The notes under the pieces: generated by a model
The model's database searches: none
Told to the model about the DNA's origin: nothing
The model's input: the letters and a program-made list of their open reading frames with translations, nothing else
NCBI GenBank assembly: GCA_900169235.1
Contig: FWCC01000052.1
Span: 128,242-192,241 of the forward strand
Source: Zarea fungicola
Lineage: Eukaryota; Ascomycota; Sordariomycetes; Hypocreales; Cordycipitaceae
Length of the DNA: 64,000 nucleotides
Direction: 5' to 3'
Part shown: positions 11,121 to 22,331 of the stretch, piece after piece
Layout: each line of letters starts with the position of its first letter
Numbering within the stretch: the first letter of the stretch is position 1
Translations under genes and position numbers: made by a program

Positions 11121-13396
11121 TTAGTCCATGTGGGTGCCATACATGAACCAGTCGTCATCCATCCAGTTTACCAGCTCGTTATACAGCGCCGGCTCTGATT
11201 CAATCTGCATGGGCGGTGGCGGTGGGAAGCTGTTGAAGCTGTTGGGCAGGCCGACTGCCTGCAGATGGGAGCTGCCAATCCGAGGATCGACATCAACCGG
11301 AGCCGTCAATCGCGCCACCAATATTTGTAGGTCTTGCAGAGTCTGGGTGCATGACTTGTCATCTGGGTCGCTTTCAAGAGTTTCCGTGCTTTGGAGAACA
11401 GAAATCGCAAACTGGATATCCACGCTTCTGCTGGCGTTCTCCTCGGGTGTCGCTTTCTGCTGTGGGTAGATTAGGCACTCTAGAATGAGGCAAACGGCTG
11501 CACTGAAGCAGTAGTGCAGCATGGCGTGAAGAGGCTTGGCGTGGCGGTTAATGGCAGAAAAGTGTCGGGCAAGTTTCATGTTGTTACGGCCGGCGTCGAT
11601 GCACATCTTGAGATGGAGAAGCTGAATGTTGTAGTCCTTTGACCCACCCTGGGGCATGAGACGTTCAGCAACTGATTTTTTGACTGCAATGAAAAATAGT
11701 GGCCGAATTGCAACAATAATGAGTTGATTATATCGCATATGAAGCATGACACAGGCCGGGTCATTGCTCAGACCATCGGGCGACAGCTGAAGCCGCAGAG
11801 GGAGAGTACTCTTCCACTGCTCTAGCATCCACATTACCTTTCCTGGGCTCTGCGCAGAGTCTCCGGAGCCACTGGCGGAGTCCCAGGGAGCTATACGGTA
11901 TGTGTTACAAACGACGTATCCAGATATGCGCGAGAGTTCGACATGGGCTCGTAATCCGGCAGCAGGCGGCATGCCACTGACAAAAAAAATTAGGTTTTCA
12001 TGTTGATAAACTTTTGTTTTGGTTAGATGAGACTTACGCGGCATCAGACGGGAGCGGGATGCGAATTGCCTCGTCAGCAATAACGGGAGGGCGACCCATA
12101 AGGCAACTCAACCACCTGTCGAGAATATACACTGTCCAGAAAATACGTTTTCCCCTTTCATCGACCCAGCCGCGGTGAGCGCCGAGCATGATGCAGAGAT
12201 GCGAGGCCGCAGCGACATGCATATATGCCGAGTCCCGCTTGCATACCTCGACGAGGTGGAAGGCCATGAGGGCCAAGGCAGAGACGTCGTGTATGGCGCA
12301 GCGGCCAATGTCCAGAGGGTTTCTCAGCAACATGGAGGCTCGTGCGAAAAACGAGTCACTAAATTTGACATCCTCCCGCTCATTCATTGGCGGCCAAGGA
12401 CCTGTGCTGTAAGCAGCCACGGCGAATGCGGCATGGGGGAAGGCCAAGGAGCGATATTCATCAAGATCAAATGACGATGGATTTTGAGGAGGGATTGGCG
12501 GTGGGGGAGGATGGCTGAGATCGCCGAACCAGTATATACCACCGCTTGGCCATGTGCCATTACCGTCCTGGATGACATATCGAACTTCGGAAAGCATTTG
12601 TACCATGGAGGTTGACGGAGGGAGCCAGAGAGGATTTACATCTTTTTCATTGAGCGGACGAGAATCATCTGTATAGCATTTGCCGAGGGTTGACAGGAAG
12701 GCGCTCCCATCGTGCGTGCTAGGCTGCTGGTGATGAGCAAGGGGTATTACAGCTCCAATGAGCTCCTTGAGATGGTCCAAGAATGTGGCGCCGCTCGTCT
12801 CGCCGTGAAAGCGTGCTGTACCGTCGGCATCATGAAGGAGTCGTCCGGTCGTATGATCATCATCGAGCGGTTCTGTTTTGATTATGATGCTCTGGCCAGA
12901 AACGCTGGGCGCAAAGTGAGTATTGTTGGTGGTGAATGGGCTATTCAATGGTGACATGGCCGTGGTAGGGCTGCCAGCGGCCTGCTGCAAAATTTCGTTT
13001 CTTTTAGCCGGGTCGGGAAGGGCGTCCTGGAGAGCCTTTTCGTAAATTTCCACTTTCTTCTTCAAGTCGTCCAACTCGGTTTTGGAAACTGAGATTTTCT
13101 CGACTGGTGCAGGATATATACACTCGCGATTGGCGGAGGCGCATGAAGCGCAGGGCCGGTCACCGGAGCATTTAATGCGGCGAACATTGCAGCTGTTGCA
13201 TCTGTGGAGCCAAAAAAGAAAAAGAAAAAATTGTATTAGTACATGGTCTAGTGCTCTCATAGAGTACATACGAATGCAATTGATAGAAGGAAACTTACGC
13301 TTTAGCAACACGTTTGCGCTGTTCGGGAGCTACTTTGTGGCGGCGAGGGTTGACAGGCAACCTCTGAGAGGGCCGTCGTTCACCGTCGATCTGCAT
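11121..13396 (-). CDS. Zn2Cys6 transcription factor with fungal-specific TF domain
   Basis: Three exons, 13396-13299, 13201-12038 and 11976-11121, encode 705 aa. The binuclear zinc cluster is split by the first intron: RKRVAKA joins CNSCNVRRIKCSGDRPCASC and a third CxxxxxxC part (ANRECIYP), giving a full C6 pattern. A coiled-coil linker follows (about residues 62-85). The central part has the fungal-specific TF (PF04082-type) region, with ASHLCIMLGAHRGWVDERGK and RIFWTVYILDRWLSCLMGRP as its typical core. The C-terminus is acidic (NWMDDDWFMYG), consistent with an activation segment. The start at 13396 was chosen as the nearest ATG ahead of the basic NPRRHKVAPEQRKR segment. An in-frame ATG at 13618 would add 74 residues. 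The target is unknown; it lies 4 kb from sidA, so a link to the siderophore genes is only possible. Confidence 0.88.
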
Positions 13397-16300
13397 GGAT
13401 GGGCAGTTTCGGCAGAGATGCAGGGCCCAGGAATTGGGTTCAAAAGAATCAACTGTGACCGAAGAATAAGAATCGCCAGCAACGATACACAAACTGACAG
13501 CGGCAGCCGGTGTTGGATAAGATGCCGTCACGAGGGCAATGGCAATGGCGGGGTCCAAGTAGAGAGATTGGCTATCACGGGATTTACCAGGGCGCAGGTG
13601 CAATGTACATGATGTCAAGGCATTGAGGACATGAAACTATCCATCATGAGCCAACCCGCAACAAGGTTGGCGTTTCAATGGGAAGCTGGAACGGCGGGCA
13701 AGCAAGGTCCGAGGAGAGCCGAGAAGGAGAGTTGTTGTGGTAGATGTAAGGCCAAGGCGGGACGATGGACAAGAAGGCCGATGAGCCTGACCGACAAATT
13801 GGGAAACAAAAGGCGTCGCGTCCCAGATGCAGGGTGATGTTTTAGGGCTTGGCTATCGACACGGATGACAGATGAGCGACGCGGCGTTCGCAAGAGGGTT
13901 GCGAATGTCAAGGTGGACGTTGACGTTGACAAATGAACCCGGAGCGGGCTGGAAGATTAGGACGGGGAACAAACGGACGACGGGGGTGGAGACCCTTGGG
14001 GGGGACTAAGGTGTTGGAGACTTTGCTGGATTCGGGGTTTTGAACTAAGAAAAAGTTCCTGAGAAGAGAAGGGGAGAGAGTGGGCAAAAAAAAAAAAAGA
14101 AGGAGAAGAGATGAGGAGCCAGAGGAGAAAAATTGCTTCAATTGGTGACTCGTGAGGTGCGATGTTCGTATGTATGTGAATCAGCCTGCCAGTGACTTGG
14201 AGGCGACTGGTACAATGAAGATGCAAATCGAGACAACGATGGAAGATTGGGGGAGAACGTTGGTAATCACAATGAACCGCCTGAAGATGGGTGAAATGAG
14301 TGAATGCGAGTGCTGGCGGGCCCTGGCGCTGCACATTCTTGGTGGTGGAAGTTGGTGGTGGACGCCTCTGAGGCAGACGATCAGAACGGTGGACGCCAGC
14401 AGGCACTGGCTTTTGTGTGCTGTGGCCGCTTGGCTGGCAGCCGTTTACAGGGGCCATCGGCGCTGTTGTGAACCTACCAGCTATACCCGCAAGGAGCCCG
14501 ACCAAGTCATGGCGAGTCACTTTCTACGCAAAAATCAACTAAACAAGTACCTGGATATAAGGTTCGGCGTTAGCTATGGTGCTTCGCAGTGCAACATTTG
14601 ATCGCGCACGCTTCCCAACCGAGTAAAGCCACCACCGGGCAGCTTGCTCTCTGATGGCCGCGACAGATAGCAGCCGGTTTAGCGTATTGATAGCGCCTCA
14701 TTCAGTGGCCGTCCCCCTAAGCCTAAAGCAGCACAGGCCGCAGCCCCTCTTGGACCTTTTGCGGAGGGCCAGTGAGTTGTGCCTGGTGGATCTGACCCAG
14801 ACCGGCGGCCATGGTACCTAGTTACTCTGTATTTTTTTTTTTTTTTTTGGTCTTTAGCAGCTTCCTTCCTGCGGCGGCAGTACTTACGACATCATCTTGC
14901 GTAGACATGGCGCTGTAATCTCCTTCGCCTAGCATGAGCCTTGCATTGCATTGCATTGTACGTCAACAGCAAGCCAACAGTCATGTGCATACATATGCCC
15001 TACGAGGCTTATATCCGTTTCTGGTCCTTTGCAGCCTTTCCTTTTTCTTCTTCTTTTCCATCTTAGTGCTGTCCTGAACAATAAGCCACTCGACTCATGT
15101 CCCGCGCCCTGCGCACAAAGCACTCTACTCCATTCTCCCGGCCAAAAGTACCCGCCACCCAACTTGGAAGCGTAAATCCGCCATATCAGCTATCGTAGTC
15201 TCCCTCATACGTTGTACATACCTAGGTACCCTCCTCTTCTATCATGTGCTGTGCCTGTCAGCATACATGGTACAAAAAAACTTGTTATTAGAGGATTACC
15301 AAATACTTTAGTAGTACGTAATTACCTGTACCAAGTGTCCGCCTCCTAAATGCCTATTGGGAGCCCATGTGCAAATTGCACAAGGGCGGCCCTTGAGGCG
15401 AAACTCGCAATCCTCAACCTGCATCACCAAATGCTAAGCATTTTTTCTCCGACTCACTAACGAACAAAAACCTCCACATTGTCTCCTCCATTTTCCTCCA
15501 CACAACCCATTTGGGCCAAGCCTCCAACGCCCCCATGCAGCTCGATACCTATGTAGTCACGTTTGCCCCCTGCAACTTTCCCTTCTTGCCTTGCTTCAGT
15601 TGGCTGCTATTGGCATTGGGTGACTCACTAGTAACGTTCGTGATTGGCAGCCACCAACCAGCACCGCACACACTGGCGAACCCATCCTGGCATCGCCGCG
15701 TCGTTTGCTCCATCAATGCCGCGTCACAGGGCTACGACACAGACTACGCACGAGTACACGTCTTTGGACAATCTCTTTGAATACTTTTTCCTACTTCTTC
15801 TTTTCCTCTCATCGAACTGCCATCTCAGCCCTTCGATTATTACCCACCCGACTGATCTTGATTCCTGATTGCCGGTCAGAGCTTGCCCTCCATGCCTTAC
15901 AAGGCGGCGCTGCACACACCACAGACTGCAATGGTACTTGTCTGAGCCCACGCGACCCAGGGTGGATTTAAGCGAGCATACTGCGGTGCAAAGATGGATT
16001 AAAAAAATCGCTGGCACAAAATCCTCAGCCAATTCCAATTGTCCTCGCTCTCGCCCTGGCACCCGTGTCTAAAGCTTACACAGCCACAATCACAACATTG
16101 TTCTGGACAACTTGACTGGGGGCTCGCTCGGCACTCATTATCTTGGTTGAACGACAAAAGGTCTTCACGAGTCGCCGCCATGGACGTCGCTGGTTGGCTC
16201 GTTTGCTAGTGAAATACTAATCCAGTCCGTTTGTCGGACCGCAATTCCTTGGCTGGGCTCCGCCTCAGCCTGCTGCTCCAATATTCTCAAGACTCTCTCG

Positions 16301-17313
16301 CGGCTACACTACCCCGGGGCCCGCCAGAAAACAACAACCGACCGGCTTACCTTACCGACTGACTGCTTGAGATGTGCCGATCGGACCTGGCTTCGTCTTC
16401 TGAGATTATATCTAAGACGAGCTGTATTTTGACTCGATTGCTTGCTTAATAATTGATCGAGCCGAAGGCTGCTGAACCCGAAACTTGAGAACCGAGACCG
16501 CTTTTTATAGGGGCCGATTTCGCTGACCTGGTATCCTTGTACATCAGTTTCGACTCGAGTATGTTGTCACTCAAACGAACGTGCTATGCTGACACCACCA
16601 CGTACGTGCACGTGTTCGCACTGGACATGCTACTATCCAAACAGATGGTGTTGGATTCCTGCCGAAGGGTTTTTTTTTGTGAGCCATTGTCGATGCGATT
16701 CGAACTGGGCCGTCCTATGAGTACGGAACCAGCTCAATTCAGGCCTTGAGCCCGCCCATATTCGAACTGGACGTATTTCTCTTCAGATCGATTCTTTACA
16801 CCGAGGACGGATACTTTACTTCACACTACGGCCCCATTATACCGCGTTGGGTCGCTTCCAAACAGTGCCATCTTTGGAAGACCACAGAACAGTGCGGTAT
16901 GAAAGCACCAACTCGCAGCTACCGATTCATCGACCAGCATCAGCAAAAATCTTCCAGTAAAGATAGTTTTTAGTTGTTTCTCAGAGGATTCACTGCGCCA
17001 ACGGTTTACACGACTACCACATTAGTCGTCCTTATTATCGACCAAAGATCAAAGTAGACACGTCCCGATGATGCAAAAATGCAGAAGGGAAAAAGTCAAA
17101 AATTGTATTCTCTAAATGCTCCATAATATAAAGGAGAAACACGAACCATTCGGATCCAAACAGCCAAACAGCCAAAGCAAAAAGAAGAACCAACCGAGGG
17201 GTGTTCGCACTCGATTTCGCTAGATTTATAGAGACGTACTTTTCCACGCTTACGCTTATCGGCACAGCCAAATACACCCATCCATCGCTCATACCACTAA
17301 TGCAAACATTAAA
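13397..17313. other. Long gene-poor interval (about 3.9 kb)
   Basis: The left part (to about 14150) is purine-rich on + and thus pyrimidine-rich on the regulator's sense strand, consistent with a long leader and promoter of the minus-strand Zn2Cys6 gene. The part from about 15000 to 16100 is pyrimidine-rich on +, as at fungal transcription starts, yet no coding frame follows it before sidA's 3' end. An uninterrupted T run of about 20 nt lies near 14830-14849. I found no ORF with family similarity, no tRNA and no transposon features. It could hold an unannotated non-coding transcript. Confidence 0.5.
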
Positions 17314-19077
17314 TTACTGCTTAGAACCAAAGATTGACTGCACAATCTCGCCTGATCGTGTGGCGAGAACGGAGAGAAGGGTGTCACTTAGCTAGAAGAA
17401 GGATATCCAGTTAGATTTTGTCCATATATCGCCATTTCGTGAGGGACTGCTTTTCCAGGCTGGTATTTTACTTACTCCGTGAGTTCCCTCGCAGCACCCT
17501 TGCAGCCAGATGCCAGCGTCCGCGGCAACAGTGCCGGCGTTGTACTTGACACGGTAGTCACGACCAACGGCAATCTTGCGCTCACCCTGATCCGTGTCAA
17601 CATTCCATCCAGTTACACCCTTGTTGAACTCGGTAGTTCCAGGAACAGCCTTGGGCAGCATATCCCAGGTGCCCTTCAGGATGTCAATGTGCGCGTTCCG
17701 CTGGTAGCCTGTCGCTGCAATGACCAGATCAGCCGACAGAATCTCCTGCTCACTGAAATTGACCATTCCGTTCGACAATGCGTGGATCTTGATCTCAAGA
17801 CGGTCACCGTGCGGCTCAATACTGCTGATTTGGCGACCGCCCATGATTCTATGAGGCCATGTGCGTTCATCTGGGCCAATATCTCTCTTCTGCGAGTACA
17901 TGCGCTCGAATAGTTCCTCGATGAGCTCCAGACGGACAACACCGTAGTTGGTGGCCCGAGCATCGACGAGGAACTCGCTCCGGTCCTTGGCTGATTTAGG
18001 GAATAGGGAGTCAATATATTCAGGGTTGAAAATTGAGTTGACGCTAGAAAAGAAATGAGCATTAAATCCAACATATGAGGCAGACTTGATCTGGGAAACA
18101 AGGACCTACAAGGGAGAGTCGTCGCTCGGCTTCAAGAACTCCTGACGCATCACAAGCTGAGTTTTCGAGTTGGGGTATAGGTTTTGGATATTGTGGAAAA
18201 TCTCAGCGGCACTTTGACCGGCGCCAACAACAACGACATTGTACGCGGCGTTCTTATCTGTGAGGATCTTGGGTGTCATGTAGGCATACTGTGAGGAGTG
18301 AAGAATTCTTGAGTGCTTGACAGGAAAGCTCTTGGGGAAGCTGGGTCGTCCACCTGTGGCAAGAAGGACATTACGGCCTCTAAAGCTTTGCAGCTGGCCA
18401 GTGACATTGCTTCGCGCCTCAACGGTGAACATTTTGACGACATCAGCCTTCTTCAGTGCTGGCGTCACGGACAATACCTCGTGGTCATACTGCACAAGGT
18501 GCTCAAAGTGTGACGAGCACCACCGTAGGTAATCTTCGTATTCAATCCGGGCTGGGAGGAAGGTGCCGAGGTTTGTGAAGTCGACAAGACGATCATGTTG
18601 GTGGAGGTAGTTGAGAAAGGTAAAGTGTGATCGGGGGTCACGAAGGGTGGCGAGATCCTTGACGAAGGAAATTTGCATCTTTGCACCAGGCAAAAGCATA
18701 CCAGCGTGCCAAGCAAACCGGGTTTGCTTCTCGACGAAGAGGACTCGAGGGGAGGAGCCGTCAGGGCGGAGCTTCTTGCCGGCGGCAAGGGAGTCGTGGA
18801 GAGCTACGGCAACGGAGAGACTGGCGGGGCCAAAACCGACGCAAATGAGGTCATAATCAGCATCGAGACTGGACGCAGCCAGATACTCTGACCGACGAAG
18901 TGGCTTGTCGTGTGAGCTGTTGCCATTCTGAACCGCATAACTCTCTGCAGCGGGGACGGAATCGCTTGTTGCAACCTCTACAAGCTCTGGGGTGGCAGTA
19001 CCATTGGTGCCGTTAGTGCCATTCACAAGCACGCTCGCGGAGCTCTCATCACCGGTGCTTTCTCGGTGGGGAGACAT
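17314..19077 (-). CDS. sidA: L-ornithine N5-monooxygenase, first enzyme of hydroxamate siderophore synthesis
   Basis: Three exons, 19077-18110, 18043-17476 and 17391-17314, encode 537 aa. The enzyme uses FAD, NADPH and O2 to make N5-hydroxy-L-ornithine. Visible motifs: FAD-binding [18 protein letters not shown] (about residue 75), substrate-side [24 protein letters not shown]-binding [15 protein letters not shown] and the D-(x)3-ATGY motif ([11 protein letters not shown]). The first intron (18109-18044) restores [20 protein letters not shown]. The second (17475-17392) joins [13 protein letters not shown] to [20 protein letters not shown], the conserved family end. Without that intron the frame would end in unrelated sequence. 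The start at 19077 is in the best context for the Ser/Asn-rich N-terminal extension typical of fungal SidA. It is transcribed divergently from the NRPS, with iron-type GATA sites between them. Confidence 0.95.
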
Positions 19078-19985
19078 GATGGCGTGCTGTTCTTCAGGTT
19101 GGCAACAACAGAAGGAAGATTTCTTAATTACTGTCAGCTGAGCTTCACAATTGAGATTTCCGGACCTAGGTAGGCGAGAAAAGGCGCTCTTACATGAATA
19201 GTAGTAGCAAAAAATGAGGAGAGGGGTCCCAGACCGGAGCACACTTTACTACCGCAAATGGGGGGGAGAGAATGTGGGAAAATGTAGAGCAGCTAAAATG
19301 TTGCCTGCATGGAGGGGCAAGCCGATACATATAATATTTTGGCCACCCGTAATGGTGCGCCACCGATTGCCAATGACAATACTTTCTCGGGAATGATGAG
19401 CGAAGAAAACATGTCATTGCATGAGCAGCAGCTGCCGATTTCAGCCGGAACGGGGTTCTTTCATGGACCTGATGGAGCTGTTTTATTAAACTTGCCCCAA
19501 TGCCTCGTTTCTACACGTACTACTGCACATCCCGACTGAGCATTGAGCATGGCGCAACAAAAAAAAAAAAGAAGCCGCTGCCCCGTAGCTCGGCGCTGGA
19601 CAAACCCCACGCTACCGACTTCAACTCCAACGTGAATTATTCTCCGATTTACATTTACGATCGTGTCGCACTGCAACAGGTGATGCGACTTTAACTTTTT
19701 GAACGAACCTCTTTGTTGCATCCGGTCTGCATTGCAACCAAAGGCAGCTCTGCGGCTTGCTAATGGAACCTCCCGGGGTACTCCTCGGGTATAGTTCCAC
19801 AACGGGTGTGCAGGGCCTCGGAAAACAGGCTGTATAAATGTTAATGTGAAAACAGGCGGATCCCTGCATTACTTTGAAAATAAAATTGCAGTGTAACATC
19901 CACTGGTGCAGACTTGGCGCATTGCCTAAGTTGTTCAGCTGCCCGAATGGGTGGACAGGGTTCGGCATTCTGGTGGTATACTTTG

Positions 19986-19994
19986 ATCTGATAA
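19986..19994 (+). promoter_or_regulatory. Extended GATA site ATCTGATAA (SreA/URBS1-type)
   Basis: Exact match to ATCWGATAA, the consensus bound by the iron-responsive GATA repressors SreA, URBS1 and SRE. It lies about 0.9 kb upstream of sidA. The site is read directly; the bound factor is inferred. Confidence 0.7.
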
Positions 19995-20300
19995 GATGAG
20001 CAACCACTACCGGGACCGCAAAACAAGGGGGGCCCCGGGTATGGCGTTCCACAACACGCAAGGCACGGCTCTGGCTGCCGTTCCTCCTTCTCCCGCCCGA
20101 AGAGGTCGGAAGACGACTCGGTCGACCGCAGGTGGTGCTGATGAGCTGGCGGAGGTTGCGAAACGTCTCAAATTAGTAGATGACTAGCCATTGCCGCTAC
20201 TCCGTATAGATTCTGTACTTCGTCTTTGGGGGCGCGCCACGCAGAAACACCTTATATTGTGCTGCTGCCACCACCGCCATGTGGGGATTTGAGGCAATTT

Positions 20301-20319
20301 TTATCTGATCATCAGATAA
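20301..20319. promoter_or_regulatory. Inverted pair of ATCAGATAA sites (near-perfect palindrome)
   Basis: The 19-mer TTATCTGATCATCAGATAA has two full ATCAGATAA sites head to head, separated by one base. Iron-responsive GATA factors have two zinc fingers, and paired sites are known to bind them well. Position: about 1.2 kb from sidA's ATG and 2.0 kb from sidC's ATG. Confidence 0.8.
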
Positions 20320-20327
20320 AAAAAAGG

Positions 20328-20336
20328 ATCTGATAA
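20328..20336 (+). promoter_or_regulatory. Extended GATA site ATCTGATAA next to the palindrome
   Basis: Third full site within 36 nt, 8 nt after the inverted pair. Clustering of this 9-mer by chance is improbable. Confidence 0.78.
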
Positions 20337-22331
20337 GATCCAGAGCTGGCCATCCCACTACCCACCCACCACCATTCAGTCGTCAGCAAATCCTGGTCGT
20401 TTAGTTTGTGAAAAATTTTCTTGAGTGCATTCAAGTCTCTGGAACCTTGATTTTCAGGATGAGAGGCAAGGTATCGGCCGCCTTTTATACTCCACACCAA
20501 GAGCGGCGGTACACACCCAGACCCCATCCCAATTGCCGAGCATGTTTTGGCCCACTCGCACTTTGCCTGTGAGCAAGACAAGTCATCTGGTCATGTTCGG
20601 CTGGTACTGTCGAGTACACACAGAAGAGACTGGTATGTTGTGGTCTTCTTTGGGGCTCGTTGGGGGAACTTTTTAGATAAGAGGCATTTTGAAGTGCGCT
20701 TTTTTGGTATCCACGAAACTGGGGACAGCCATTCGAGGCTAGTTGCAGCAAGAGCTGGTGACGACCTGCCCACCCTCTGGGGCTGTGGAACATTGCCCTC
20801 AGATTGGCTGGTTGACGTATTCTCCCTGCATAAGCCCCTCCTCTGCCATGGCGCCCTCGCAGGTTGGTTTACGCGAGGCGCTCCCACTAACGCAGACCAC
20901 ATGCCTACTTTTCTGCTGTTGTGGATGCGAAAAGTGGTCAAGGTTGCCAGCTTTACCCAACAACGGAGCCAAATTAGTTGGTAGCGTTATGCGCAGCAGT
21001 GGGCATCTGCCCAATAGCCATTGAAGTAGACACCGAATCTCGGCCCACCATGTATGGGACCGAGAAGGAAGAAAAGCTCGTGGTCTTTACACAATGGCGG
21101 CGAACTTTTGGCTGGTAAGAATGGCGGTCGAAGAACTGTTGATTATTATTAGCTATGACTAATTCCTGTACTCCTCCGATAGCTCCGCAACACCGGCCGT
21201 TATACGCCTAGAAAGAACGCCAGCAAAGCGTGTCCGCAGCGGCAGGATTATTCCACTTTCTGCCCAAGCGGCGGGTTCGTAGCGCACCGTTGCGAGCCAG
21301 TGCCGTTTGCCCGGCCCTGCCCTGATCTAGTACCTGCGCGACGGCTTTCTCGAACCCATGTAAGTGGGAAGCTCTTCCTCCTCTTATACTTGCCGTACCC
21401 GAAACGGAAGTCTGAAAGAGAAACCCTTGACTTGCCACCAATTTCGACGTTTTCTTCTTTGATCTGCATCTGAGGACAAAAGTGGCGGATTCCCCGCCGT
21501 CCCAGCCACGTCGACGTATCTTCCGAGGTAAGCTACTTTGATGCTCCACGGTGCAAGACAACCCGGGCAGCCTTGGTGTTTTCGTCCTTCTCCGCATTCT
21601 ATTTCTGCACGTTGTGCAGAAAACTAATTGAATGGCCTTCTGCATATGGCTGCGCTTGTAGCCCCATCAAGTGATTCAGTTCAGTACCACACGGGGCCGA
21701 ACCGGGCCCCTCGAATCACGTCTGCGGGCTGAATAATTGCTTCGTCCTTACAGGCCGCCATATATGCAAGGGCCCACACAGAATGTGACTGACAGGATTG
21801 ACAGGCATCGAACAACTTGACTTGCATTCATGATTGTGTAATTTCGCGATATCCCCAGCGTCTTATTGGTGCTTGAGTGATTTTCACGACCCCGGCCCAT
21901 CTGCAAGTTGGACGATTACCCGAATTCATGCGGCGTCCCGTCGGCGACCTTGTAAATCAAAGCCCTCTTACAGGACAACAGCAAGACGGCGCTTCAACCT
22001 GACCCAGTAGGCTGACGTCCTGAGGATAGTATGAGCTGTTTCGGTGGCCCCCCTCGTTTGAAAAAAAAGAAAGACTTAATTCTTTTGCCTCGAGGTGGCC
22101 TTCTATGATTCTAAGGCTTTTCCGCGGTCGATACTCCCTCTACACGAGTCACAGTGCAGCCATCAAGTCATCTGGGTATCACGACTTTGTTCGCTCCACA
22201 TAGATGCAGCGACAATTACACAACTGGGCCAGTTTTTTTGTGCGTACTGCGAGACACTGGTGGCAACTACTGACAGACCAACCTTTTTTCTTTGTCCATT
22301 ACAAAGAAAAAAACTATAGCGGGCTGAAACC

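Larger units (their letters stand above)
19078..22331. other. Bidirectional sidA/sidC spacer
   Basis: About 3.25 kb between the divergent siderophore genes. It contains four ATCWGATAA-class sites (19986-20336), a lone GATAAG at 20676-20681 and a CCAAT pentamer at 19497-19501. Several open frames of 60-145 codons occur (for example 20547-20984 on + and 21208-21645 on -), but they show no family similarity and overlap on both strands, so I do not call them genes. Confidence 0.6.

Noticed and set aside
20547..20984. 145-codon + ORF in the sidA/sidC spacer
   Set aside because: No recognisable domain, it overlaps other open frames on both strands, and there are no supporting splice or leader features.
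21208..21645. 145-codon minus ORF upstream of sidC
   Set aside because: Composition is random-like and no family is recognised; likely chance.
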